Below are positions 45,301 to 54,204 of a DNA stretch of 64,000 bases, in pieces. This stretch comes from Tenericutes bacterium HGW-Tenericutes-1. Lineage in GTDB: Bacteria > Bacillota_I > Bacilli_A > Izemoplasmatales > Hujiaoplasmataceae. The notes beneath the pieces are model-generated. The model saw nothing but the letters and a program-made list of their open reading frames with translations, ran no database searches and had not been told where the DNA came from. The DNA is taken from assembly GCA_002839155.1 (NCBI GenBank), contig PGXM01000006.1:1-64000 (forward strand), written 5' to 3'. Both the position numbers and the translations under genes were made by a program. Each line of letters opens with the position of its first letter. The first letter of the stretch is position 1.

Positions 45301-45310
45301 CCGGTTGCGT
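45295..45310. promoter_or_regulatory. LacI-type operator O1 (over the -35 box)
   Basis: ACGCAACCGGTTGCGT, a perfect 16-bp palindrome with the CGCAANCGNTTGCG pattern of MalR sites. Its centre is 88 bp from that of O2. Confidence 0.85.
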
Positions 45311-45380
45311 GATTACAATAACAGTTTATCACGGCTTAAAATATGTGTCAATATTTATTTGATAATTATTTTCCAATAAA

Positions 45381-45410
45381 AAAGGATGCCACAAATTATG
45401 CAGCATCTTT
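45381..45410 (-). terminator. terminator after the FN3 lipoprotein gene
   Basis: AAAGGATGC / GCATCTTT, a short stem with one mismatch, 41 bases after the stop. The minus strand continues TTTTTTATT. Confidence 0.62.
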
Positions 45411-45450
45411 GAACAACGGATTATGATTCAACAAAAATGATAAATAACCA

Positions 45451-46365
45451 CTATCGCTGAATAATTAAAAAACTGATGATTGTATCTTCTCCAACTGAAA
45501 ATTCATAGCCTATGATAATATTTCTTGTTGGATTATCTAAAAATAAAGGATCTAAACAACTTGAATTAATGGTTAATATATTATTTTCAAATGTATAATC
45601 AGTTCCTTCGATACCATTGCCTGACAATCCAATAAACTCGCAATTCATAATGTCGAACCGAATCACAACATCTTCACCCATGACTTGTTTCAATGTTTGA
45701 CCATAGATTGGATAAGGTCCGGTATTCTCAATCAACGTAATCTCTACACTCATCACTCCGGTCGTAAAATATACTATAAATAGATAACCGCCAACAGGAA
45801 GAGACGATAAAAATTCTTGATTAATTGATAATATATCATCTTCAAACTCCCAAAAACTTGAATTTTCGTCGGTATCTGATGGTATATGGTTGTATCGGAT
45901 ATCAAGTATATCACCATAACCTATTAAATCTAAATAATAATCACTCGTAGAATTAATGGAGTAATAAGTATTAATCGTTTCGTCAATTGTATCAAATAAC
46001 TGTAGCTCCATTATTTCTGAATAGAGTGATTCATTATTTTGATTAATTGCCTTTATTTGAATATCATAAAAGTGATTATGCTCCATTGTTGATAAATCAT
46101 AAGACGTTTCTGATACCGAAATTACTTGATCATTAATTTTTATTAAATATGACGTTGCTAAATCGACAGGGTCCCATGACAATACATAAGATTCATTCAT
46201 CGTAATATTTGACGGTGTAGCTAATACAATTGGTAGAGTAGTATCAGTTGACAGAGTAGTTGTTGAAGATGAGGTATTTGTCGTTGAATCATTAGATAAT
46301 GTAGTAACATTTGTACATCCTATCAATGACATTAAAATCAAGAGGGATAGAAGTGCTTTTTTCAT
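45451..46365 (-). CDS. lipoprotein with fibronectin type III-like domain
   Basis: A 304-residue secreted lipoprotein, lipobox LMSLIGC (Cys17). A Ser/Thr-rich linker (~20-45) leads to an FN3-like domain (~50-130). The domain contains PSNITMNESYVLSWDPVDLATSYLIKI and an FYDIQIKAINQ strand. The rest (~140-304) is beta-rich and unassigned. The ATG at 46365 is chosen because it starts the signal peptide MKKALLSLL. It lies two bases after the stop of the large nuclease gene and so shares its transcript. A partner or anchor for the nuclease is possible but unproven. Confidence 0.75.
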   Translation of the reverse strand: MKKALLSLLILMSLIGCTNVTTLSNDSTTNTSSSTTTLSTDTTLPIVLATPSNITMNESYVLSWDPVDLATSYLIKINDQVISVSETSYDLSTMEHNHFYDIQIKAINQNNESLYSEIMELQLFDTIDETINTYYSINSTSDYYLDLIGYGDILDIRYNHIPSDTDENSSFWEFEDDILSINQEFLSSLPVGGYLFIVYFTTGVMSVEITLIENTGPYPIYGQTLKQVMGEDVVIRFDIMNCEFIGLSGNGIEGTDYTFENNILTINSSCLDPLFLDNPTRNIIIGYEFSVGEDTIISFLIIQR

Positions 46366-46366
46366 T

Positions 46367-49300
46367 TTATACTCCACTTCCAAATATCAATTCAACCCAT
46401 TCTGGATGATCAATAAATGGGTTTCTATTTCCTTGATATGAGTATACTAAATTATTTCTCAATACTTCTGCTTCAGATACTGGATCTAGTTCATTCCATA
46501 ACAACAACGTTGTTAAATCGCCTATATTATTAGACACTGAGGACGTTAAACCATTTAATAACTCTAAATCGATTTCTCCATTATTTCCTTCATACCTTAC
46601 TGCCATATAAAATAACATCCTGGCAACATCGCCCTTAATGTCATCTCGTGGTTCAAAATAAGAATTACCGATATAATTATAGGAACTTACGGCACCATAA
46701 GTATCACTCACTAAAGTAGAACCATCATGGGTTGATACGATACCGAAATCCAAATCACCACGCTCAGCATTAACAGAAACATCAGTCGCCCGGATATGGT
46801 GAAGATCTGAATAAGCTGGTAATGCTTCATCAATGCCATGGGACTGTGCCCAAATATGTTCTCTGTTCCAATAATCTTGATTACCTGTTGAACCAACAAA
46901 CGTCTCGGCTGACTGACTTCGATTTGTGTAAAATAATAAAACATTTCCAGAAATTGCTGGATCAGCATCTACTACTTTTAATATATCTGTTATAGCAGTA
47001 TAAGAATAACTTGTATGGCCATCAATCACAAGGGATAATGCATCTTTAAAAGCACTGGCTGTAATAATACCCGTTGAAGAAGCATAATAATACCCTGAAG
47101 AACCGGTCGTGTTAAGAGCATTATGCCAATAATCTGTATTTGATATTTCCATGGGATTACTCTCATAATAATCAGAAACAATTGCATAACCCGTTCCATT
47201 AACACTCACAGTTATCGTTCCATTACGTTGATTCATTAAAGTCTCGGAAGACCAATTACCGCCAGTTACTGCATATATTGGTACTAAATTTGAATAAGAA
47301 TAGATTCTTGCAAGTGCATCATAAGTTGGATGATTATATTCATTTCCTAAGAAATCACCATTGGTCACAATGGCTACTTCAGGGGTAATGTTATTTAATA
47401 ATGTTGACGTTGTTGCATTAACAGTACCGTGATGTCCTAGTTTAAAGATATCAACATCACCCACAAGCGGACCATAGACCGCTTCTTGGTTTTGTTCTGC
47501 ATCACCATTAAATAAGACTCTCGTTCCAAAGGCATCTAAGACAAAAACAATCGATGAATAGTTCGCATTGGCCGTTTGTAAGTAATTCGTATTGATAAAT
47601 TCTAGATTAACCCCTTCAGTGATTGTAATTGAAGGATCCATGGAGGTAGCTAAGTCATAAGCATAGTAAACTGTTGATCCTTCTGCTGTTACAGCCGCTT
47701 CAAAGGTGTTTCTAAGTACCGTCGCAATTGAAGCTGGGGTTGAGTATAAAATCGCGTTAGTGACGTTATATGCATCAATCACTTCAGTGAAGCCACCAAT
47801 GTGATCAGCATCTTGATGTGTTGCGATGATATATTCAATCGTTCCATCGGTGATAGTTGATGATAAGAAGGCTAATAAAGCATTTGTCGCAGCTGAAGCA
47901 TTTTCACCAGAATCAATTAAGATATCAATTCCATTATATTGAATTAGCATCGCTTCTCCTGGTCCTCCGCCTGTCGCACCGATATCAATATAATGAATCA
48001 GTAAATCAGTTGAAGTTTCATAGGCTTCTACCAAGTATGTCAATGTATCCGTTTTTCCTTGATAGGTGATTGTCAATGTTTTTAAACCTGAAGTATTCGA
48101 TGAAAAATCAGTTATCATTTCACTTGTTAAAGTCAAAATAGTAGCTGAGCCATCGGAATAAAAGACGCGTAAATATCCATTTGTTAGATTAATGGAATCA
48201 TTGATTTGATAGGTTCTATTTGGTAAGTGGGCTTCAATTGTTGAAATTGTTTTAGCACTTGTTCCAGAATAAGTATGTGAATCTAGTCCCGTTGTGGTAT
48301 CAACCGCAAATCCATTCCATTCGATGGAAGGATCAAAAGCACCTGTATCCGTTCTTCCAGTATAAATATCTGACTTTCTACTTAAAGAATTATCAGCTGT
48401 AGAGGTTAATCCACTTCCCCATTCAGTTCCTGGGTCAACTCCCACTTGGCCAATAATATCGATAACTGTTGAATTATGCAGAAGTTGAATCGCATCATCA
48501 CCATTGTGTTGAAGTGATCCAGTTGTTAAGTTTGCCATGCCTAATATTGTCGAATTTGCGCTTGTATTCGCTATTACATAAACATCATTCGTCGCTAGTG
48601 TTCCAACGAGTGAAATAGTATTTGTTGCTGTCGATGCGCCATTTGCATAAACTTTAACTTTGTATAAAGATAAATCTACAGTACTACCAGTTCCATTGTA
48701 AATCGCGATTGCTTTGTTATTACTAGAACCTTCAATGTAATATGAGAAAAACAAATCGCTTGGAGCAACAGAACTACTCGTTACTAATTCATTGTAAACA
48801 GTCATTAAATCACCGTCTGAATTTCGAATGATTAAATAACCACGATGAGATAACCAATTTGTGACAGTCGTTGGAACACTCATCACAAATTCGTTGGTTA
48901 ATGGATTATATTTAGATCCTTGATATCTTGTAATACTTGTTGAATTTAAATCAATGACTCCTACTTCTGATGAAACGATTAATCCATGTTCAACATATTC
49001 AAAACCTGTTGGAATATGAAATTGTCCTAAATATGTTTGATATCCACTACGAGCAATTAAATCATCACTAAGCGTAACCATAGGGAACTCTATCACAGAT
49101 TCATCTGAAAAAATAGCTTCTATTGAGACATCACTAACAACTGTAAAAGCATAATTTGATTGTCTTGAAACGATTTTATCTCCCATTACCCAATATTGGA
49201 AATTTTGTCCTACTGGAGCAGTATCAGCTGATACCGTGATGACTGAATCATATCCATATGTTCCATCACCACTTCCATTTAGAACGGAAACAGTATAACT

Positions 49301-49834
49301 CGCTGAACTACTAAGTTCATATTGAAGCATATAGATCATATTGCTTGTAACGTTTGTTAATGATTTATCCCATTTTGCTGATGCAACAACATATCCTGGT
49401 TTTGATGGTAATGATTCTAAAGGAATATCAGTAGCGTTTCCACCCGATGAGACATACTGTATATCGATTAAATGTCCATTAGCGTCCATAAACAAACACG
49501 CATATTGATTATTGGGTCTAAACACTGCAATAATATGAGCGTTAGAAGTTACTGTGAATGGAGTTTCAACAAACAGACCTTCTTGTACAACGCCATTGTA
49601 AATCCAATAGGCAAAGGTATATCCTTCTAAAGACGATATACTACTTTGAAAAGAAACTTTAGAACCGATTTTTTGATTTGTTAATTCAGTAGATATAGTA
49701 TTGAACTCATCAAAGTATGATTCAATTTGGACTGTGACGTTAGATTCCGCTTTAACATTATATTTATGAAAAGCAAAAAAACCTCCTATTGATAAGAGTA
49801 ATAAAGCAGTCAATAATCCATATCTTCTTTTCAT
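46367..49834 (-). CDS. 1155-residue secreted protein: lamin-tail, ComEC-like metallo-beta-lactamase and endonuclease I domains
   Basis: A large exported protein, probably an extracellular DNA-degrading enzyme. Signal peptide ~1-30 (cleavage near KAES). Residues ~31-345 are shared with the protein at 49933. A lamin-tail domain spans ~362-505 (EGSSNNKAIAIYN) and an Ig-like domain ~525-605. A ComEC/Rec2-type metallo-beta-lactamase domain (~610-885) has ATHQDADHIGG (671-681), NGDAEQ and KLGHHGT. C-terminal endonuclease I (~900-1155) has YWNREHIWAQSHG (988-1000), SDLHHIRATD (1009-1018) and RGDLDFG. GGGGGA precedes the ATG. Joining both enzymatic domains in one chain is unusual to my knowledge. Confidence 0.85.
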   Translation of the reverse strand: MKRRYGLLTALLLLSIGGFFAFHKYNVKAESNVTVQIESYFDEFNTISTELTNQKIGSKVSFQSSISSLEGYTFAYWIYNGVVQEGLFVETPFTVTSNAHIIAVFRPNNQYACLFMDANGHLIDIQYVSSGGNATDIPLESLPSKPGYVVASAKWDKSLTNVTSNMIYMLQYELSSSASYTVSVLNGSGDGTYGYDSVITVSADTAPVGQNFQYWVMGDKIVSRQSNYAFTVVSDVSIEAIFSDESVIEFPMVTLSDDLIARSGYQTYLGQFHIPTGFEYVEHGLIVSSEVGVIDLNSTSITRYQGSKYNPLTNEFVMSVPTTVTNWLSHRGYLIIRNSDGDLMTVYNELVTSSSVAPSDLFFSYYIEGSSNNKAIAIYNGTGSTVDLSLYKVKVYANGASTATNTISLVGTLATNDVYVIANTSANSTILGMANLTTGSLQHNGDDAIQLLHNSTVIDIIGQVGVDPGTEWGSGLTSTADNSLSRKSDIYTGRTDTGAFDPSIEWNGFAVDTTTGLDSHTYSGTSAKTISTIEAHLPNRTYQINDSINLTNGYLRVFYSDGSATILTLTSEMITDFSSNTSGLKTLTITYQGKTDTLTYLVEAYETSTDLLIHYIDIGATGGGPGEAMLIQYNGIDILIDSGENASAATNALLAFLSSTITDGTIEYIIATHQDADHIGGFTEVIDAYNVTNAILYSTPASIATVLRNTFEAAVTAEGSTVYYAYDLATSMDPSITITEGVNLEFINTNYLQTANANYSSIVFVLDAFGTRVLFNGDAEQNQEAVYGPLVGDVDIFKLGHHGTVNATTSTLLNNITPEVAIVTNGDFLGNEYNHPTYDALARIYSYSNLVPIYAVTGGNWSSETLMNQRNGTITVSVNGTGYAIVSDYYESNPMEISNTDYWHNALNTTGSSGYYYASSTGIITASAFKDALSLVIDGHTSYSYTAITDILKVVDADPAISGNVLLFYTNRSQSAETFVGSTGNQDYWNREHIWAQSHGIDEALPAYSDLHHIRATDVSVNAERGDLDFGIVSTHDGSTLVSDTYGAVSSYNYIGNSYFEPRDDIKGDVARMLFYMAVRYEGNNGEIDLELLNGLTSSVSNNIGDLTTLLLWNELDPVSEAEVLRNNLVYSYQGNRNPFIDHPEWVELIFGSGV

Positions 49835-49866
49835 AAAATAAATCCCCCATAATTACTTATAAAAAT

Positions 49867-49875
49867 ATTATACCA
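49867..49875 (-). promoter_or_regulatory. extended -10 promoter of the nuclease gene
   Basis: The minus strand reads TGGTATAAT (49875-49867), an extended -10, 32 bases before the ATG and after the terminator of the upstream gene. The nuclease gene and the lipoprotein gene behind it are thus a separate transcript. Confidence 0.65.
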
Positions 49876-49900
49876 AATAATGATCTCATTAGAAAGAAAA

Positions 49901-49921
49901 GGCGCAATTGCTCATTGCGCC
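49901..49921 (-). terminator. terminator after the 933-residue secreted protein gene
   Basis: A perfect 8-bp GC-rich stem, GGCGCAAT / ATTGCGCC, with a 5-base loop, followed by TTTTCTTTCT on the minus strand. Confidence 0.85.
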
Positions 49922-49932
49922 AAATAAAATTA

Positions 49933-52734
49933 CTACCTCATGCCGTAAATTGTAACATCATCAATATATAACCTAGCTTTATCTGCGGGTGTCGTTGTAT
50001 AAGTAATTTGGAATTTAACTCGAACATCTAATCCTGTTTCACTTATGTTATATGTATACATGGTTTTCGTAGACGTAAGAGTAAATGTTTGCGGATTAAT
50101 GTAAGTTACTCCATCATCAATCGAGTAGGATACAATAACATTAATTGAAGAAGTGTTTGCTGCATAAAAAGTAACTTTTGTTGCATCTAATAAAGTGAAA
50201 TTTGTAAAGGTATAGCCAAGATTTGCAGGCGCGGAAGCATACCATCTCATTTGCATTGACATTAATTCATAAAGGGGGTTCGTTGTTGAAGCCGTACCAT
50301 AATAGGTACCCCACTGTTGTCCAACTGCACCATCTAATTTTACTGTTGTATTGTTATAAACTGAACCATTAGTAAACCCTTCATCAGATTCAAAACCAGT
50401 AGTGTAAATGCTTTGTTCTGTAGGTACAAGAGACTCTTCAAATGTAACAACAACACTTTGATCAGTGCTTATTGAAGATAATTGATAGGTCGATGCGCCA
50501 TCTAATTGGACTGTTGTAGTTCCGTTAATTGTCAAGAAATCAGTTCTATATCCCGATGCCGGAGTGAAAGTGAGTGTAGCACTTCCACCATCCATAACGT
50601 TGGATACAGAGGAACTTACAGTTCCATAAGTTTCATTGTTTGATGAAACTGAAATCGTATTTAGTGGATCAAAAGTAACAACAACAGTTTGAGTTGCAGT
50701 AATATTATTTATAGTAAATGTATTTGTTCCATCTAACTGCGTATCTACGCCATTAACCGTAATATAATCAGTATAGTAACCGACAGCTGGAGTAATCGTG
50801 ATTATTGAACTACCTTCGCTTAAAACACTCGTTGGAGACGCACTCACCGTACCATGTTCTGTATTAGATGAAGTTGCATCAACATCATAATAAGTTGGTG
50901 CTGTAATAGTCCACCCAGCGCCAACATATAAGTCAGTATTAACCGTTGAAGTAGCATAAATCATTACATTACCTTCTGAAACTGCAGTAACAAGGCCATC
51001 TGCACTGACGGTTGCAATACTTTCATCATCGCTCGTCCAAGTTACGCCACGAATAGAATCAAGCGGATCATCGTAAATAACAACTAATTGTTCTGTCTGT
51101 CCAACCATCAAACTTAAGGAACCATCATAACCGATACCCATTGGTTCTCTATTTTCATGATAACCAAGATTAGAAATATTATCTTGAGCTAAAACATACC
51201 AATCCATGGACTCCCATGCAGATGTTGGCTCAAACAAACCAGTGTCTCTAATAAGTGTGTATTCAGCAGTAGCTCCTTCATTACATTCCCATGAAGTACC
51301 CGGATCTACACCGATGACGCCAACAACATCAATAATCGTTGTATTGTTTACATCATATATACCAATAGCGTCATCACCATTGAAATTAGTAACAGAGCTA
51401 GTAACATCTGCTAGTGCTAATATAGCTGGACTAGCTGATGCATTGGCTATAACATAGACATCACCAGGAAGTAAAGTACCAGTTAAACTTAGTGTCGCAC
51501 CAACTGAGGTAGCTCCATTTATAAATAATTGAATTTGATAATTTGAAAGATCAATCGAATCATATAACGATGGATTGTATATTTCAATCCATTTATTATT
51601 ACTTGAACCTTCACCATATTCTGAAATCATCGGATGATTTGGAATAAGAAGTGTATCTGATTGTTCGTTTAGTCTAGAAACAGATTCGGTATAGGACGCA
51701 TCAATATAATAGACATAGATATTAGCGTATACTCCCCATAATGAGTCAAATGACATGACAAATTCATTGGTTAACGGGTTCAAATTTGAAGCTTCATGAT
51801 AGACATCAATGTCACGGTAATTGGTAATGTGAATTCCATATTCTATGAGCGTACTACCTTCAGGTATATGGAAATGGCCAACAAATGTTGTTTTACCCTC
51901 ACGCAAATAAAGTGGATCACTTAATGTTGCATATCCCATATCTTCCCATGTATATGTATCATATACCGCGTTGATTGAGGCATTTCTATAAGCAGTAAAT
52001 GAATAAGTCGGAAGAATACTAACTAGATCTCCCTTTTCATCTTCCCAGTAACTGAATTCAAACCCTTCTGGGGCCGGATCAGCGGTGATAGATACAATAC
52101 TATCAAAAGCGTAACTTCCACTTCCTGTACCGTTGGTAACACTGATTGTATATGTGTTAGGTGTTTCAACGGGTTCGTAATGAATCATGACAAAAGTATC
52201 GGTTGTAATATTATTAAAATCAACACCTGTTCCCCAAGGATTAGCTGCAATTACATATCCTGGTTTTGAAAATTCTTCTAAAGTCGGAACTTGTGCCGAA
52301 GTAAATGGACTTGCGGTAGTACTGTATTGCCAAGTAATTAATTTTTCATTGGAGTCCATAAAACAAACAATTTCATCTACAGTTGGACGGTAAACAGCCA
52401 CAAGCGCTAAGTTTTCAGTGATGACAAATTGATAATCATACGTTAAATCTTGACGAACAAATCCATTCACTACCCAAAAAGAAAAGACGTAACCCGCAGG
52501 CATTCCTTCAAAATAGGATGCCATGGATACTTTGGATCCATAGGTTTTGGTTAAGTTAAAATGTGCTGCTGAATTTAAAGGGTCAAAGTAAACGTCTAAT
52601 GTGACTGGAACTGACGTGCTTAATCCTGGTTGGCCGTCAAGTTCAATTTCAAGTTTCGGTGTCGCTGAAACAATGCGAGCGAATAAGGTCAACAAGAACA
52701 CTAATGTTAAAATCCCAATAATGGTTTTTTTCAT
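49933..52734 (-). CDS. 933-residue secreted protein with lamin-tail, BIG2 and bacterial repeat domains
   Basis: An exported multidomain protein with a signal peptide (MKKTIIGILTLVFLLTLFARIVSA). Numbering is from an ATG three codons upstream. ~30-345 matches the N-terminal region of the nuclease at 46367. A lamin-tail domain is at ~370-525 (EGSSNNKWIEIYN), a BIG2 Ig-like domain at ~540-610, and two tandem repeats at ~617-692 and ~696-768 (GTVSxSxxxVxxGGSATLTFTPA type). A C-terminal beta-sandwich starts TGFESDEGF (~783-936). No catalytic domain is seen. The ATG at 52734 uses AGGAG lying across the stop of the small upstream gene, so translation is coupled. A surface binding or adhesion role is a guess. 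Confidence 0.8.
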   Translation of the reverse strand: MKKTIIGILTLVFLLTLFARIVSATPKLEIELDGQPGLSTSVPVTLDVYFDPLNSAAHFNLTKTYGSKVSMASYFEGMPAGYVFSFWVVNGFVRQDLTYDYQFVITENLALVAVYRPTVDEIVCFMDSNEKLITWQYSTTASPFTSAQVPTLEEFSKPGYVIAANPWGTGVDFNNITTDTFVMIHYEPVETPNTYTISVTNGTGSGSYAFDSIVSITADPAPEGFEFSYWEDEKGDLVSILPTYSFTAYRNASINAVYDTYTWEDMGYATLSDPLYLREGKTTFVGHFHIPEGSTLIEYGIHITNYRDIDVYHEASNLNPLTNEFVMSFDSLWGVYANIYVYYIDASYTESVSRLNEQSDTLLIPNHPMISEYGEGSSNNKWIEIYNPSLYDSIDLSNYQIQLFINGATSVGATLSLTGTLLPGDVYVIANASASPAILALADVTSSVTNFNGDDAIGIYDVNNTTIIDVVGVIGVDPGTSWECNEGATAEYTLIRDTGLFEPTSAWESMDWYVLAQDNISNLGYHENREPMGIGYDGSLSLMVGQTEQLVVIYDDPLDSIRGVTWTSDDESIATVSADGLVTAVSEGNVMIYATSTVNTDLYVGAGWTITAPTYYDVDATSSNTEHGTVSASPTSVLSEGSSIITITPAVGYYTDYITVNGVDTQLDGTNTFTINNITATQTVVVTFDPLNTISVSSNNETYGTVSSSVSNVMDGGSATLTFTPASGYRTDFLTINGTTTVQLDGASTYQLSSISTDQSVVVTFEESLVPTEQSIYTTGFESDEGFTNGSVYNNTTVKLDGAVGQQWGTYYGTASTTNPLYELMSMQMRWYASAPANLGYTFTNFTLLDATKVTFYAANTSSINVIVSYSIDDGVTYINPQTFTLTSTKTMYTYNISETGLDVRVKFQITYTTTPADKARLYIDDVTIYGMR

Positions 52735-52746
52735 AGGGTTCATCTC

Positions 52747-52887
52747 CTAAAACACTTCTTCGCCGCAAAATGTAGATTGGCCAAGCGTACCACTCGTCGC
52801 AATGCTTTCCTCGAGCTCAAATTCAATGACTTCTAGTTCAGGTCTCTCGTAATCAAGTAAAGTTTGGTTATCATTTTCTTTTCTCAT
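52747..52887 (-). CDS. 46-residue candidate RiPP precursor peptide
   Basis: A small gene found by hand translation. ATG at 52887 with GGAGGGCAAAC upstream, an ideal ribosome site; TAG at 52749-52747. The peptide has a very acidic leader (residues 12-29, seven Glu and one Asp) containing YERPEL at 13-18, which fits the YxxPxL motif read by PqqD-like RRE domains. A T31-S32-G33 junction follows, then a short tail with Thr34, Thr39, Ser38, a single Cys41 and two Glu (43, 44). It lies directly downstream of the radical SAM/RRE/kinase/peptidase genes and just before the secreted protein gene. Precursor status is inferred; the open frame and ribosome site are plain. Confidence 0.72.
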   Translation of the reverse strand: MRKENDNQTLLDYERPELEVIEFELEESIATSGTLGQSTFCGEEVF

Positions 52888-52918
52888 GTTTGCCCTCCGA
52901 CAATAAAAAAATGGAGTA

Positions 52919-52947
52919 ATTATACATGGAGTCCAATCATATCAAAA
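52919..52947 (-). promoter_or_regulatory. possible promoter of the precursor gene
   Basis: The minus strand has TATAAT at 52924-52919, 32 bases before the precursor ATG. A weak -35 (TTTTGA, 52947-52942) stands 17 bases upstream; TTGATA at 15 bases is an alternative. Confidence 0.45.
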
Positions 52948-53020
52948 GCATATTATCATAGATAAATTAAAAATTAAAGTAGTTTTTCTAAAAAATTTTG
53001 TAAATTATTCGTTTTACTTT

Positions 53021-54202
53021 TTACAAACCAAGTTTTTTATAAAGTTCACTATTATCTTGAATCAATTTATCGCTTAAATTGTACTCTTTTAATTTTCGTA
53101 AACTTCGACTTGGTTGTTTAAAAATCCAATTAAACCACCGTGATACCCAAGCAATTGGTAGAAGCCATTTATGTCTCTTAAGATAAGTATACGATATTAC
53201 AATTTGATCATATCGAGGAAATACAGTCGATAAAAAAACACTCAATTTTGGATGATGACTTTTTGGGTTTGAACGCATTTCGGATGTAAAACGAGGTAAA
53301 GTAGAATTAAATCCTTCTGCTTTTCCATGTACCCCAGAAGCAATAATATAAGTCTCAATTCGATTAAATTCCGCTTCTGATATATCACAAGGTTCAATAT
53401 CATTCAGTAAAGGAATAATGTTAAACCATCTTTGATTCAGCCATGAAATTGATATATAGAAACGATAGAGTTGTGTTTCTCTTAGTTTTGAGATCCATTC
53501 ACTATTATTTAGGGTACTTCTAACGTGATTTTCCCAAATGCCGATATCTAATATTTGTCTCATACCAACACCAGACGAACGAAAATGTTTCGCTAGATGA
53601 GCTAATAAATATATACCTAAATCAATGTCATTTAATCGATATGAAAATAAAGTATCTTCTATGACTCTATCCCATAAACCAATTAATGATTTCAAGTGAA
53701 GCGGATCAAAATGTTGATCAACTTCAGGATGAACTTCAACATGAATTCTTCCCTTTTCAAATACATCATGGGTTGGCCCTTCTGATGTTTTTGAAAATCC
53801 TAATGATATCATTACTTTTGTAGCATTTAATTTTTTCTCTTTTGGAATTAACACATCGATATCACCCATGGAACGCATCGATGTGTTGGGATAAAGCCGT
53901 TTCATGTATGCCCCTTTAAGAAATACATGAGGAATTTGATTGGAAGCAAATGCATTAGTTATTTTGATAATAGCATCTTCTTGTAGCGCATCAGCTTTGG
54001 TATACCGATAAAATTCATCTCTTAACTTGATTTTGAGCGATTCATTCGTAGATTTTCCTAATGCTGGATAAAACATCCCTGATAAACCTTGTTGTCTGGC
54101 AATTAAGAAAAACTGTTCCTCATCATCAATATGAATTGAACTAGTTGTTTGATTCAAAGCTGCTTTTGTATATTCTAATAGAGCTAAAAAGGTGGAATCC
54201 AA
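53021..54202 (-). CDS. nucleotidyltransferase-fold protein (NTP_transf_5 family)
   Basis: A 393-residue protein of the uncharacterised nucleotidyltransferase family PF14907. The core has PHVFLKGAYMKRLYP and SMGDIDVLIP (Asp114, Asp116), the metal-binding pair, and a His-rich stretch (HDVFEKGRIHVEVHPEVD). This family recurs in RiPP clusters with HprK-like kinases, for example the paeninodin lasso cluster, where its job is unsettled. The start is TTG with AGGAGGAGATAAC before it. It is the last gene of the five-gene run, three bases after the peptidase gene. Confidence 0.82.
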   Translation of the reverse strand: MDSTFLALLEYTKAALNQTTSSIHIDDEEQFFLIARQQGLSGMFYPALGKSTNESLKIKLRDEFYRYTKADALQEDAIIKITNAFASNQIPHVFLKGAYMKRLYPNTSMRSMGDIDVLIPKEKKLNATKVMISLGFSKTSEGPTHDVFEKGRIHVEVHPEVDQHFDPLHLKSLIGLWDRVIEDTLFSYRLNDIDLGIYLLAHLAKHFRSSGVGMRQILDIGIWENHVRSTLNNSEWISKLRETQLYRFYISISWLNQRWFNIIPLLNDIEPCDISEAEFNRIETYIIASGVHGKAEGFNSTLPRFTSEMRSNPKSHHPKLSVFLSTVFPRYDQIVISYTYLKRHKWLLPIAWVSRWFNWIFKQPSRSLRKLKEYNLSDKLIQDNSELYKKLGL

Positions 54203-54204
54203 AG

